From Sepiola atlantica (taxonomy: Eukaryota; Mollusca; Cephalopoda; Sepiida; Sepiolidae), in the NCBI GenBank assembly GCA_963556195.1, contig OY744519.1:106983500-107047499 (forward strand): DNA of 64,000 nucleotides. The letters are read 5' to 3'. The translations under genes and the position numbers were made by a program. Positions 1-12,534 of this stretch are shown here, piece by piece; the stretch's first letter is position 1, and every line of letters starts with the position of its first letter. The notes beneath the pieces were generated by a model. That model did no database searches and was not told the DNA's origin. It saw nothing but the letters and a program-made list of their open reading frames with translations.

Positions 1-2
1 TA

Positions 3-530
3 AAAATTAGTTACTCGTGTACAAAAAACATGGACAACATAATCACTTCTCACAATAAAAAGATTTTGGAAACAACCACTAACAAGAGTAAGGAGAAGGA
101 GAAAAAATGCAATTGTCGTATTGAAAGCAACTGCCCGCTGAAAGGAAACTGCAATGTAGATAATGTAGTGTACAAAGCCACAATTTACCCACAAGAGAAC
201 GCAAATGATAGAAATATATATATAGGAATATCGGCTGGCAAATGGAAGCAACGCTTTTACACACATAAACATTCGTTCTCTAATCCAAATATCACTAATA
301 AAACCGAATTAGCAAAGCATGTGTGGTTTCTAAAAAATAGGGGATTAAAACCAATAATTGATTGGGCTATATTATGTAAGTCAAGCACTCCGAGGGGTTT
401 CAGACTTAGATGCAATCTATGTCTGGAAGAAAAAATCAGAATCCTAAAATATGCAGACAACAATATCTTAAATAAAAGGGACGAATTATTGGCAAAATGT
501 AGACACCGTCACAAATTTAAAATAACTAAC
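3..530 (+). pseudogene. Penelope-like element, C-terminal GIY-YIG endonuclease (5' end outside window)
   Basis: The reading frame is already open at the left edge (in frame from base 3), so the methionine at base 30 is internal and the upstream reverse transcriptase lies outside the window. Numbered from that methionine, a Cys cluster (C27, C29, C35, C41) precedes VVYKATI and then YIGISAGKWKQR (about 64-75), a His-containing stretch (H79, H81) and E93 in TELAKHVW. A conserved tail ends in NKRDELLAKCRHRHKFK (about 148-164). In Penelope-like elements this Cys-rich plus GIY-YIG module nicks target DNA for target-primed reverse transcription. The frame stays open to base 635, but I see no family resemblance after about base 525, so the end is uncertain. 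No stop interrupts this part; it may be an intact C-terminus. Confidence 0.85.
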
Positions 531-1237
531 CTGTATTTTGTTTTTGTAAATAAAACCTATATTAACTTCACCATACTTTTAATTCATCGTCATATAATAA
601 AACATTTTTTAATCGTGTGCAGTTGTAGTACCTAGTTTAATCGTAATTTCCGTATTTTAATTTTTAAACGTATAACATTCGCAATCTGAAATTTAATCAA
701 AACTTTCGCATTGTGACATAATTTAAAAAAATTTTATTCCTTTAAACGGACACAATTAGGTTTTAATCATGATCAGTTATATCCACCTTTTAAATCGGGG
801 ATTGACTTCTTGTAAAAATAGGAAACCTAATTTATTTTTGTACTTTGATTTTACATATTTTTATACTCCGTTAATGCCACCACCCTAATTTATTAATTAA
901 TATAATCACCCCTTCCCATCCCTTCTATATTATAGAGACCAATCAATAAATAGAATATCGTTGAAATTTTTTTTATTTTTCTATTTTTTAAGTTTTATTT
1001 TATTCTTTATTTTTACTTTGTTTTAAAATATATAAAGGTGTTAAAATTCTTCCATTTGGGTTTGAATTGTGGTTGGAAACACATCCGAGGAGACCTAGTT
1101 ACGGTCGAAATAACTTATAATCTGTACAATCCGCATGTATATTTAGTCTTTTTAAACCTCATAACTTATTCATGCTCTGTTTGAACGGACATAGAGCTCT
1201 CTGATTCGAAATCCTATCGAAAATTATCGAACCTGAA

Positions 1238-1240
<3 letters not shown>
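531..1240 (+). mobile_element. 3' untranslated region of the left-edge Penelope-like element
   Basis: This AT-rich stretch has no coding signal. It matches, in reverse complement, the block at about 28,740-29,690. Shared segments include CACCACC followed by an AT-rich run and CACCCCTTCCC (about 870-920), and GAGGAGACC followed by GGTCGAAAT (about 1089-1112). The shared order shows that both are the 3' flank of one Penelope-like family. It ends in a (TA)n run at 1241-1286. Confidence 0.6.

Positions 1241-1286
<46 letters not shown>
1241..1286. repeat. (TA)n microsatellite
   Basis: About 23 uninterrupted TA dinucleotides directly at the end of the Penelope-like 3' region. Confidence 0.95.
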
Positions 1287-1287
<1 letters not shown>

Positions 1288-1510
1288 TGTGGGCTTGACA
1301 TGCTCGCTTCGAGTTCTGTCAGAGTTATTGCATTACTTTTACTAATATATTTGAGAAAGTTATGAATCCAGATATCCTCCCTCCAGCCTTAGTTAAATCA
1401 TAACGTGGGATAGACTCTCAGGCCCTGGCTCTACAATTAGTCTAGAAGAACGAAAATTCAAAAATAACATCTCTCTCTATCCCTCTCTGTCTTTCTCTCC
1501 GTCTCTCTTT

Positions 1511-1514
<4 letters not shown>

Positions 1515-1549
<35 letters not shown>
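1515..1549. repeat. (TC)n microsatellite
   Basis: A CT/TC run preceded by about 40 bases of imperfect pyrimidine-rich repeat. Bases 1287-2245 hold no other feature I can recognise; short ORFs there lack family signatures. Confidence 0.9.
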
Positions 1550-1552
<3 letters not shown>

Positions 1553-2251
1553 TTATCTCGGCATTGTTTCCAGTGGTCAAAGACGTCTTCTTGCTACTGG
1601 ACTACGCACTGCCGGTTCAAGAAAAGTCTGGCTGGAGATTGGGCACACCTTTGGTTTACTATACGCTCCTAGCGCAATTGTGATCTGTATTTACCAGGTA
1701 TTGACCGGCGATAAGAGGTTGATTTCAGATTTTATAATATGAATCTGTAACACAAAACAAACAATAAGCTACAGTTTATAAGAGATTGTTACTAAAACTG
1801 TTTTTTGCCTTTAAAGTTTTTGCGCCCGACAAAACCGGGTTTTTGTAGTCTCCAATAAACTACTGAGAAAATCTTCAATTTTCAAAGTTGTCTTGTAAGT
1901 TTATATAGCCGGATAAATAGACGGAGAGGATGTTTGCATGATTTATTTAAAAATTTCCACTGTTCCCTGCTGTTTGATGCTATGCACACAGCGGCAGTTG
2001 CATCTCCTTTTAATGAATTAGCCGGCCTCAGAAAACTTTGGGTTGCGGCCGTCGAGTGGTTTATGCAAAGGACCAACCAACCACTTATATCCCTCGTCTT
2101 TCCGATTCGACAGTAATGAAGTCGGTACTTCTACTTCATAAATCGAACCAACGCTGATTATAAAACTTACAGAAAACATTCATATTCATATGATGCACGT
2201 TATCATGACCCGTTTTCAAATATGTTCAGCTCTTTTAGGAAGGAATGGTGA

Positions 2252-2428
2252 GTGGGAGAAGACGAAAGACGTGGAAGGGAGAGAGATGGGGAGAGGGGAA
2301 AGAATGGAGAAGAAGATAAAGTAGAAGATAAAGGGAGAAAAAGACAAAGGAAGAGAGTGAGATTGGGAGGAAAGCGAGAGGGAGATAGAAAGAGAGATAA
2401 CGAAGGGAATACAAAGAGAAGTTTTAAA
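2252..2428 (+). repeat. Purine-rich (GA)-type low-complexity tract
   Basis: The + strand is almost all A and G (GGGAGAGAGATGGGGAGAGG and similar). ORFs on both strands here are artefacts of that composition. Confidence 0.85.
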
Positions 2429-2476
2429 AGAAAGACGTTGCACACATTTTTTTTAACTATTCTATTATGTTTTCCA

Positions 2477-2508
2477 TGCTCCCGAGCAACCCCGGGTAAC
2501 CATACTAG
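2477..2508 (+). mobile_element. Possible Helitron 3' terminus
   Basis: A CCCG...CGGG mini-hairpin is followed within about a dozen bases by CTAG at 2505-2508 and then T. This is the arrangement at the clearer Helitron ends at 45,783 and 61,956 (hairpin, CTAG, host T). I see no 5' TC end or coding part, so this may be a non-autonomous copy or chance. Confidence 0.4.
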
Positions 2509-2589
2509 TATGAGGCAAAGTACGTCGGGGTTGAACGTGTTATGTGACCTGAAATGTTGCTATTCGATAACACTGTTTTACATAAAAAC

Positions 2590-2975
2590 TATTATGAATA
2601 TTAGAAAGATAGGCCGTTCATTTAAAAGCATTGGTGTGTCAGTATTATTTAATTTGAAAATAAAAGCGTTTATCAATGTAAGTATAATTTATTTTATTTT
2701 CACTTTAATCTTATTAATTTCGGAATAATATTCCATCATCAGAGTTCACAAGTATTATCAAAACACACAAAAATGTTTTTATTTTTATTTAAAAAAACAA
2801 AATTACACAATACTGGTCAACTCTGATGATAAAATATTATTCCGAAATTAATAACATTTAAGTGAAAATAAAATAAAAAATTATTCTTGCATTGATAAAG
2901 GCTTCTATTTTCAATTTTAATAATACTGACCCACCAATGCTTTTAAATGATCGACCCATTTTTCTGAACTTCGAG
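2590..2975. repeat. Imperfect inverted repeat (foldback element)
   Basis: The left arm (about 2590-2755) and right arm (about 2810-2975) are imperfect reverse complements over about 160 bases around a T/A-rich loop. Matching landmarks are TTCATTTAAAAGCATTGGTG against CACCAATGCTTTTAAATGAT, and TTAATTTCGGAATAATATT against AATATTATTCCGAAATTAA. No coding potential. It resembles a MITE or foldback element. Confidence 0.75.
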
Positions 2976-3116
2976 CATGCCAATGCGCTTTCATTCTACA
3001 ACCAGAATTTGAATTCATAACCGCCAAGAACATCTCAACGGATAACACCTATTACACAAGGACATTATATCAAAAAAACAAACAAAAAGTTTGCTTATTT
3101 TTATTTTTTGAAAAAA

Positions 3117-3240
3117 TGATACAATACTGGTGAGCTCTGATGAGGAAATATTATTCCGAAATTAATAAGATTAAAGTACTAAAAAAATTAATTAATCTTG
3201 CATTGATGAAGGTTTCTATTTTCAATTTTAATAATATTAT
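3117..3240 (+). repeat. Third, direct copy of the foldback right arm
   Basis: From ACAATACTGG through ATATTATTCCGAAATTAATA to TTTCTATTTTCAATTTTAAT this repeats the right arm at about 2810-2930 in the same orientation, without a facing left arm. Confidence 0.75.
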
Positions 3241-3249
3241 GAATATATT

Positions 3250-5040
3250 TATATGATATCTTTTTTTATAACTGAATATTCACATGGCATCCGCTATTAT
3301 GGACGGATATTTATGTGATATTAGTTATTATCGTGAGATATAAATTTTATATCATATATTGGGAACAGATATTCATCATATCCACTATTAGTGCCGGAAA
3401 TTCATATGATATCCGTTACCCTGTCTGGCATTCGTGTGCGAAGGATAACAATGAGGAAATGGCGTTTGATATAAACTACATCTAGTGCGCACTGGCCATT
3501 TGATCATCGATGGTGCGATTTGATTATCAATTTCAAAGGGGGTCAGCCCTATCAGTGATAGAATCAATTTAACATCAGTCCGTGAAAATGACGCTCAGCT
3601 TCACATAAAGAGGCGACAAAAGAATAAGCAGGTGTGCAAATATATATATATATTTATATATGTCCAGTGAAGTACACAGATCTGGGAACCTAATTCAATC
3701 AACAACCTCATAAAGTTCAACTCTCCCTCACCGTGGTAGGGAGAGTAGCAACGTGGTAGTTTCATAGCTACACGGCTAACACGGCTCTGGTGAAAATCCA
3801 AGATTAGTCAGCATCAGGATCTGTCGCCCTCTGGTCGTCTTTGCCTCTGCGTGTGGCAAGTAAATACGTGTTATGGGCGGAACAGAAAATAACTGGAGTG
3901 AAAGCGACAACCGTGCTTTTGCGCCATTCGTTTGTCTGTTCTGGGCCAAATCTTCCTTGACTTCGCATGCAACCGCTTAGCGTTGTTGCTCTTGGTGTCG
4001 GTGGTAAAAAAAACTGCAATCGTTCATGTTAAGAAATAACTGCGGCCAATGAGGAGGGGGGGTTCTTGCAAACCAGACAATTCTGAGCTCGATGCAGAAA
4101 TTGACTCGCTTAAAAGCAATAAGAATTATCAGTAGCAAACGTATATTCTTTGTACAAATATCAACTGTTCATTGGATAAGAATATTAATACAAAAATATT
4201 ATTTTAATTAATCGAAAGTGCAGAAAATATAGACTTTCACACCTTTTTAGACGTTAGAATATTGGCACCATACGTTGGGAGCAACCTAATTGATACTTAA
4301 GCTAAATTAATACTTATTCTACACTGTCTGCCCGAGATCTTCCACTGCGTGAATTCACTCACCGAATTCAGACCGTCCAGTTACTGCTAATCTCGACTCC
4401 TTCCTAACGAGCCGCCATTCATACTAAGAACAACGCTTCTTCGTTCAGGGTCAGCACGAGACTGTTTCTTACAAGTGACTCTATATTTATCTCTTTCTCC
4501 AAATTCGATGTCTGTTGTCAATTAAATTTGATTTATTTTTGTATGGATCGACTTTTTCATTCGTTCTGATATTAGTCTTTCTCTCTACAGATCTAAACAT
4601 CGATACAGTTAGCACACCCAATTGACTTTCATGCGCCATGCTTAAATACTGATGTCTTATAATATACTTAGAGGGGAAACCCCAATTTAGGAGCATTGGT
4701 GAGTATGAAGTAGCCATTTTGTTACAATTACTCTCAGGTCAACTCTAACCAATGTGGTAGTATCTGTCATTTGAAAACTGGAGAGTGTGGATTCACCATT
4801 GCGTTTACATTACTCCAAGATCCACTCTGATCTGGGATGGTTACTACCTGTCAGATTCCCATTCATGTGTTAAATAGACTCAGTCGTAGGTCTGACATGA
4901 AACTTATCTACTTTATTACTTTCCTTTTCGTATTTAATTTACAAAGCAATAAGATAACAGGGTTCGTCCCTGAACTTTTACTAATATATTAGATGTCCTA
5001 ACCGACGTTTCTAACATGTTAATATCTGACCCAGATGTTT
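3250..5040. other. No recognisable gene or element
   Basis: AT-rich unique-looking DNA with a few ORFs under 80 codons, none with a domain or family motif. A short imperfect direct repeat of the type ATTCATATGATATCCGTTA recurs between about 3290 and 3440. Confidence 0.5.
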
Positions 5041-5044
5041 TCCT

Positions 5045-5430
5045 CTCCATATATAAGAGTCAGATGCGTCCTAAGTTTAAGTACTGCTGCCAAATGTAGT
5101 GAGGTGCCACCCTGAGCACTCTTTGATGTCTAGATAAAGTACCGAATTCGACGACTTACTAACCTAGTAGGAGATGATCTCTTCAGATGAATCTCTAATT
5201 CCACTTTATAATACATTCACAGCAAGAACTCGTCTTGCTAATAAAATGGAAAAATACTTTCCTTTCTTAACCCATGTGCTTAGCGTGAGGCGGAATTTTC
5301 ATTGACAGAGCTTCTTTACAAAAGCTTTGCCGTCTGTAGAACATATTATCGCGGGACTATTTCAATACAGATTACATCAGGGTTGTCTTCAAATCCAATG
5401 TTAACAAATACTTGTCATAGACCGCCCTTT
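5045..5430 (+). pseudogene. CR1/Jockey-type LINE, reverse transcriptase C-terminal fragment (copy 1)
   Basis: Translation from about 5051 reads YKSQMRPKFKYCC, the conserved block after the RT thumb in CR1/Jockey-like LINEs (usually YKSxIRPxLEY). The C-terminal tail then continues through many stops and frame changes. Nucleotide homologues occur in the same orientation at 13,206-13,500 and 14,800-15,350, sharing CTGTAGAACA, TTCAATACAGA and a short block ending CCAATGT-AACAAAT. It is 5'-truncated and non-functional. Confidence 0.6.
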
Positions 5431-5439
5431 ATTTTCCCT

Positions 5440-6600
5440 GATCTATCGGTTTACAATAATTTCATCTCATTAGCTCTTATCCGCGAGTGGCTCTTCGCCT
5501 TGATACGTGGTGATCTACTAGTACAAAATATCTTATGCAGAAGGTTTTTACAAAGCCGAAGACTTATACATTTTACTGAAACGCCACCTGAATTGAATAA
5601 ACTATTTTTCACATAAAATATTTGTTGTTGTTTATGTAGCCATGACGTATATCGTAACAATGCGTAATAAGATTTGTGGGAAGTGCGGGAGTTACGAAAA
5701 TGTGCTGAGCAGAATTTAAACTAAGCTTGGAATTTAGTTGAATTCGAAAATGTTGTGACAATATTGTAAGTTATCAGTTTAATGAAAAAGTAATTCATTG
5801 TCATTCGTGTTTAAGCTGAGGAATGCACGAAAAACAAACAATTTGGGTAGATACTAATGTGGAAATAGAAAACGTCAGAGCGGACTTTGTCACTGGGTAG
5901 CAAGGACGTCCTCGGCGTTTCCTCTACCTGGGCCTTTGCTCTCGAAGTCCTCACTGTACATAAAATATGAGAATATGAGAAAAGGATTGTGTCGACATAG
6001 TAGCATCAAATAAAGTAAACGATAAAAATTCCTTTTGCTTTTTTAAGGTCTTCATTTGTATAACAGACTTACAGACTTTCGCATGTGACCTGCCTTGCAA
6101 CCCGTTATACAAGCCTGTATTATATGGGACAACGTTATTGGTAATGACATTAATTCTTACAGAAAGCGAACAAACTACATATGGTAAGTAGATAATTCGC
6201 TTCTGTAATAAATGTGTGTGTATTTTTATTTAAAAATTTTTTTGGGGGGGGGGAGTAGAAAATTGATAAAGAAAATTACGATAAAGTAAGGTCCTTCAGT
6301 CCATTAACCAGATGACAGTCGTAGTATCTTTGTCCTTTTTTGATCCTTAAACCATGACTTGTTTAACAAATTGAAAACTCTCATCTTCAAAAGTCGGATG
6401 TGTTTCGCAATGGGAGCCATAAGATAGACGACAGGTTTATAGCGTGCGAGAACAAAAGGCGGGAAGAAATCCAGAGGAAATCCGCGCTCTTTTCATGTTT
6501 TATTCAAATGAAACCAAGCTGTGTACATCAATATCTTTAGTATGCATTCCACTTTCTTGCATAGTTTAACTTTCGATGTTTCGGTGTTATCTTTATCTTT
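5440..6600. other. No recognisable gene; simple AT-rich DNA
   Basis: Short ORFs only. A poly-G run (about 6242-6253) and A/T-rich stretches are the only standout features before the microsatellite at 6606. Confidence 0.5.
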
Positions 6601-6602
6601 CG

Positions 6603-6605
<3 letters not shown>

Positions 6606-6685
<80 letters not shown>

Positions 6686-6705
6686 TGTGTTGTGTGTGTG
6701 TGTGT

Positions 6706-6755
<50 letters not shown>
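6606..6755. repeat. Compound microsatellite (TC)n-(TA)n-(GT)n
   Basis: Three dinucleotide runs follow directly: TC to about 6640, TA to 6681, then GT with a few interruptions to 6755. The ORFs of 132 and 76 codons across it are repeat translations. Confidence 0.95.
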
Positions 6756-7033
6756 TTGTGTGTGCAAGATTAAGGATTAAGGTAACGGAAAAGTCGCTGA
6801 GGCATTTTGGCTATTATCACAAAAAGACATCTCAGAAATTTATCAGATACATCTGCACGAATATTACACCAACGTGTAATACCTCCAGAGGATCCTGTGC
6901 AAAATCTACGATGCTTTAATATCCAACACATTCGAACGATATTCCTAGGAATGGGAAATTGGGAACAACTTAAATGGTAAAACGGAAGCGATGCAGTGCC
7001 AGGAATCATGCCAGAGTGCCCAGTTTTTTTTCA

Positions 7034-7133
7034 TGTATATATATATATATATATATATATACTACCAGTTAAAAGTATTTGGCCACCCTCAAAAATGTGT
7101 ATTTCTCTTGAAAGCAATATCTCTAAGGCAACA

Positions 7134-7168
<35 letters not shown>

Positions 7169-7171
7169 TAA
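7034..7171. repeat. Two (TA)n runs flanking ~70 bases
   Basis: TA runs at about 7034-7061 and 7134-7171. The following 7180-7730 is A/T-rich with no recognisable feature. Confidence 0.85.
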
Positions 7172-7734
7172 GAAAAAATAAAATAGTGAAAATAAAATTG
7201 GACAATTTATTATATTTATTAATATGTCAGGTGTTTAAGCAAGTAAAATAAAAATAAAAATGTTTACTTGATTCATGGAATGTCATAATGTTGCCAACCA
7301 TGCATTTCCGAAGCAGTGATCACAATTACGTCCATTAAAAAAATAAAAATATAATTAATTCTAAGAACAAACTTTTTTCAGCATGTAGACATAAAAATAT
7401 ATAACTATAGCCAATTGATAACCCCAATTATACGCGTCTTCCTAATACATGAATTAATTTTTTTAATACCGTTATATATTTATCTTATATAATGTTTCTG
7501 GTGGCGGTAAGCCTCTTTACCAAATTATTTTTTTAAATCTAGAAATAATGTCCGTATTTAAGTTAATCTATTAATCCCAGTACCTTATAGCGTATATTTT
7601 CCTTCCCTCTATATCCCAAATTATATTGATATTAGCGTTTACTTGTTCAAATGTTATGCCTACGGATTTTGTGTGTGTTTTATTATCAACTTAGTATCTT
7701 CCTACTCACTAGGATTTCTCACACAGATCATCGT

Positions 7735-8715
7735 CAGTGATTTCTCACCGACAACAACCAGTGGTATTTTCTGGAGACTGAGTGACAACAAACCTCCCCA
7801 GATTACCAGTATTCTTCACCTCTTTTCGATAACGATGCGGTATCGCAACAGCCGCTTACCATTGATTTCTCGCTGGTAAAGACAATTGGTCTTCTCTGGG
7901 ATTTGGGTGGCAATAAGCCTCCCCAAGGTCCCAGCATTCTCTGCACTCTTGCAGTGGGGGTCTGGTTTGTGCTGTCCCTCCTCGGTCTTCTTATCCTCCT
8001 CGACGCTCTACAAATATTGTGTCTGGTGTCAGCCTAGGCCGCCACCATAAAAAAATTAATCAATTCAAAAAAAAAAATTTTCCTTCATTATTTTTTTTTA
8101 ATTTTTAAATTCTTTTTCCTCTTTTTCTCCTTTTTAATTTTTTAATTTAAAATTTTTTTTTCAATTTAAAAAAATCTTTTTACATTTTTTTTGGGGGGGG
8201 GGGTAGACGGGGAGCTTATGGTATTTCTTGTAATTTTTGTTTCTTTGGTTCATTTTTGTGCAGTGATAGCTGAGGCCGATGTAATTTATTGGATTATGAA
8301 GTGATGTTTCTTGCAGTTTCTGTTCCTTGGTTCGTGTTGTGGTGTTCTTCGTGTGGTTTTGTTTTCTCCCTGTTGTAAATTCTTTGTGATTGGTTATCAT
8401 TTGTAGCTTATGCGTGTTGGTTTCCGCATTCGAGGATTTTCCTTAAGATTGCAGCTGTTTTGATCATTGCCGTCTTTTGTATGGTTTCGATGGTCCCTTT
8501 GATTCAAATTTCTCCCAGTCTTTTCTTCAGGTTTGGGATTGTTCCTAGTGCTCCTACGATTATTGGTATTATACTAACTTTCTTCATGCTCCATATTACT
8601 TTCAGTTCTCTTGTTAGTTCTGTGTATTTACTTCGTTTTTCCGTGTCTTTGGCCTTCACTCTGTGGACTGCTGGAACGGCGAAGTCTACGATTTTTCCAA
8701 GAGTGCTCGATTATT
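7735..8715 (-). pseudogene. R4/Dong-type LINE, 3' end with partial endonuclease domain (copy 1)
   Basis: On the - strand the end near 8712 enters at KIVDFAVP, the part of the restriction-like endonuclease (RLE) that follows the RPDxxI motif. It continues with KYTELTRELK and IIVGALGTIP, the usual end of R4/Dong-type LINE proteins. About 8040-8400 is degenerate 3' UTR and 7735-8040 a 3' block with the same organisation as 23,460-23,760 (GGGATTTG, AAGCCTCC, CTCTGCAC and CCCTCCTCGGTCTT in the same order). The copy is severely 5'-truncated, with no reverse transcriptase. The + strand ORF at 8460-8717 is its antisense shadow. Confidence 0.7.
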
Positions 8716-8914
8716 AAGAAAAATCTAAAATAAGAGCGTAATATTTATGTATTTATGTTTTACAGAAGGTAAGAACAACATCGGTACGGTCGGTTTGAAA
8801 TCCAAACAAAAGGGGGCCTATGAAGGCCTCTTTAATAAAACTCTCTTCCCCTTTGTTAGGATTTGAAACCGACGGTACCGATGTTGTTCAGTCTTTCTGT
8901 AAAACATTAATAAA

Positions 8915-8944
8915 TATATATATATACATATATAGGGTTTTATC

Positions 8945-9041
<97 letters not shown>

Positions 9042-9116
9042 CATACACTTTACCGTACGGGGATAGAAACGCCTCTGTGTAGCTTAATTGTATGAAACAT
9101 ATTTTCATAACTTATT

Positions 9117-9164
<48 letters not shown>

Positions 9165-9304
9165 TTCTCTATGAGTCTCTATATAGAGTTTTTTTTATAT
9201 TCCTCCCTCTTTCTCTATATATGTGTCCACGTATATGTCTTTTCATATAGTGGGCTATATGCCTCTTTCTGTACATTTATATGTCTAACGTTATATACAT
9301 ATAT

Positions 9305-9373
<69 letters not shown>

Positions 9374-9418
9374 TGTCCTTATATTTATATTTCTCTCTGG
9401 TTCACCCTATCCCTCTTA

Positions 9419-9480
<62 letters not shown>
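8915..9480. repeat. Microsatellite cluster (TC)n/(TA)n
   Basis: TC run at about 8943-8990, then TA to 9038; TA runs at 9119-9160 and 9296-9369 (one interruption); TC then TA at 9419-9480. Between them are short CTATATATGTCTCT-like interspersions. All ORFs here are repeat translations. Confidence 0.95.
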
Positions 9481-9483
<3 letters not shown>

Positions 9484-9484
9484 T

Positions 9485-10130
9485 TTTATTTTGACAACTA
9501 TAGATTATGGTGTCTGTTGGGTTTACCCGGATTTCATCGATCTAGTCATATTGGATTTGGTGTAGAATTCGGCTGGTATGAACCAGATCAATTAATCTAC
9601 ACTGCTTAAAAGACGAGGGCTCAGAGACAAAAGCGAACAACCAGAAAATCACAGGCTTAAGTCAGGTGGAGCGCATATTTTTTGCGTTCCTCCATAACCG
9701 ATATTTGTGTTCGTAAAAAGTTGTATGTTATTGTTTTTCTTTTACTAATGAATTATTAAAATGTATGTATTTCATTTAAAAAGCGTCTTTGTTTGGTGTT
9801 TGTTGTTTCTTCATGTGTTTTCGCTTAAAAGAAACTTTTACAAGTGTTGCGTTTCGCTTAAAGAGGATTTATTTATTCTGTGGTATAGGTAGAGTATATG
9901 TCAGAAAAAAAAACGCTTTTAAGCAGGACGCACGCAAGCTAACCCAGATATATTGGAAATCCTAAGAGAAAAAGAAACACAATCACCTCATGTGAGCTGG
10001 AGAAGACTGTGTCCCCCTGGGACCGAACACTGAGTGTAATAAGCGACGCTGGAATTCGAAAGTGTTCACACGATCAGATATGTGAAATGCCACCTCGCAG
10101 ACGTGAATATATATTCGCTTGTATGTGTAA
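9485..10130. other. No recognisable gene
   Basis: About 650 bases of mixed-composition DNA between microsatellite clusters, with no domain-bearing ORF. Confidence 0.5.
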
Positions 10131-10139
10131 CATGCACCT

Positions 10140-10720
<581 letters not shown>

Positions 10721-10885
10721 TGAACCGATCGCGATACAAAAATAGATATGTACATTATCTCCTCTTCGTAAATAAATATATAGTAAAACAAATGCCTAAG
10801 AAAAATAATAATCTTTGCTCTTCCCAGCACGGCTTTTAATATCAGAAATAAATTTCCAATATTAAAAGCGTATAGATAAGCCGGT

Positions 10886-10946
<61 letters not shown>
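10886..10946. repeat. (GATA)n tetranucleotide microsatellite
   Basis: About 15 uninterrupted GATA units. Confidence 0.95.
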
Positions 10947-10949
10947 TTT

Positions 10950-11760
10950 TTTGTCTAACTACGCATTTTGGAAAGTTTGTGTCTCGACAGAGATGTTAAG
11001 GAAATAACGCAGGTGCGCTGGATTAAATCACAGATAGGTAAATCTCATTTATCCGTGCTCATCAGTTTCTCACAGATTCTACTTTTATCCTCAACCGAAT
11101 CGCCACGCGGAGTAAATTCGACATCTATTGTGTTTTAAATGCAGTTAATAGGTTGTAAACCGGCTCGCAGATGTGTGTCTTTTCGCGCATGGTTATTTGG
11201 TGGGCCTGGCGCATTAAAGACGAACGAAGAATACTTCTGAAAAAGAAGGATGGGAAAGGGATGATAGACATCGAAGACTATGACAAATTTACGTTCTATC
11301 TGGTTTACATTCGCATTAGCAACAGCGTCAACGTTTATTTCTGGAGATCTGTGATGGTGTTGCGTCTTCAACATTGTGTTATCCACGCTGCAACCAAGTT
11401 GTCGTAATCATTACAGAAACACTATTTTCAAAATGGTTATTCATACCTTGTTTGCTGAACGTTCACTTTGTATACGCTACTACGTAATAATCTCGGGCTT
11501 GCCGCCCAGTAGATGAAAGTTTTTTTTATTTATACTAGCAAAAAAACTAACTTGATAGAAGTCAGTAGTCATTCATTCAATGGGATCTTGGTTCGAAATC
11601 GTTACACTACAAACACTCCTTTTAGGTCCGTACGGGGTCTTGTAGAAATTGATCGATAACTTAACTTAGCTGAGCCTGGGCAATCACTCGCCAAGGCAAA
11701 GATTGAAAGAAAGAAGTTAAAAAAAAAAAAAAAAGTCTTGCATACAAACTGAAATTGATA
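10950..11760. other. No recognisable gene
   Basis: Mixed sequence with ORFs under 85 codons and no motif I can assign; a poly-A run lies at about 11,720-11,734. Confidence 0.45.
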
Positions 11761-11764
11761 GATC

Positions 11765-11960
11765 TCCCTATTTACTTGCCTTCCCATGAAGACAGCGTTA
11801 GACACAAGTACGTTTTTTATGTGGTAAAATCCAGCCTCACGGAATGGGACTGGATTGAGACAAAAATGTTAATTTCCTCAGTCTAGAAGGATTTCTCCTT
11901 CACTGACTGGTAACAGAACAGATACTACACTTTGATCCCAGCACGAAAGTCGAGAACATG
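11765..11960 (+). repeat. Interspersed repeat, copy A (GAACAGATACTACACTTTG family)
   Basis: Shares AGACACAAGT, AAAAATGTTAATTTCC and GATTTCTC...AGAACA-ATAC with the block at 13,490-13,690, in the same order and orientation. A shorter match (GATTTCTCC, GAACAGATA, CACTTTGATC) lies at 17,549-17,610. No protein recognised; family unknown. Confidence 0.6.
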
Positions 11961-12172
11961 CTAGACGTCACTTCGCTTCATCAGGTAAATCTGTTGTACT
12001 ATTTTCTGAACATCGGTAATCTGAGAAGTCTAATTATTTTTAGGAAAACATTTTTAACGTTCATTTATGGAAAGTATCGTCAAACATTTTCGTTTTTCGT
12101 TTTTTTTTTCTAGTAATCTAATATTAAGATTATTTTGTGACTGGTTAAGTTTACGATTGCTTTTCGATAGAT

Positions 12173-12345
12173 CTACATGTCCTTCTTAAGATTCACAAAG
12201 ATGGTATTCAATTCAGGTCCATTATCAACGGACCCAGTTCAGCATGCCATCCGTTGAGCTGCTTCCTTGTGGATATAATCATCCCACTCACAAGCAAGTC
12301 ACCATCGTATGTTAAGAATTCCACTCACTTCGTTCCAACCAGATG
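12173..12345 (+). pseudogene. Penelope-like reverse transcriptase fragment
   Basis: Translation from 12,173 gives LHVLLKIHKDGIQFRSIING, followed by a PLTSKSPSYVKNSTHFV block. This matches the Penelope-like RT core, where LPKIHKxxxPLRPIVS leads to a PL...YVKNS...FV segment. It covers only about 57 codons and stops follow, so it is a fragment. It does not join directly to the other PLE pieces in the window. Confidence 0.6.
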
Positions 12346-12500
12346 ATGAGTCTAGAATTAGTAAGTTACGTAGATTTCCACTGATGAGACTCTGTCTATG
12401 GTACATGTTACGTAACCTCTATAACCTTTACTGTGAGAACGCAGATGCATCCCAATAGATAATCGGATGGCTAGGCTTAACTCGTTATGTTTTGAGGCAT

Positions 12501-12530
12501 GTCCGTCCGTCCGTCCGTCCGTCCGTCCGG
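12501..12530. repeat. (TCCG)n microsatellite
   Basis: About seven GTCC units, unusually GC-rich for this window, at the left end of the tandem repeat described next. Confidence 0.9.
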
Positions 12531-12534
12531 ATTT

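Noticed and set aside
2252..2728. 158-codon + strand ORF with a charged N-terminal half
   Set aside because: The Arg/Glu/Lys-rich half is a GA tract, and the rest runs into a Helitron-like end and a foldback.
6521..6919. ORFs of 76-155 codons across microsatellites (also 10,009-10,839, 26,151-26,560, 27,636-28,024, 47,916-48,429)
   Set aside because: They translate dinucleotide or ACATA repeats into Tyr-Ile, Ser-Leu, Cys-Val or His-Thr runs, on both strands at once.
8460..8717. + strand ORF resembling a small membrane protein
   Set aside because: It is the antisense of the R4/Dong endonuclease end; the same antisense pattern recurs at 24,034-24,240.
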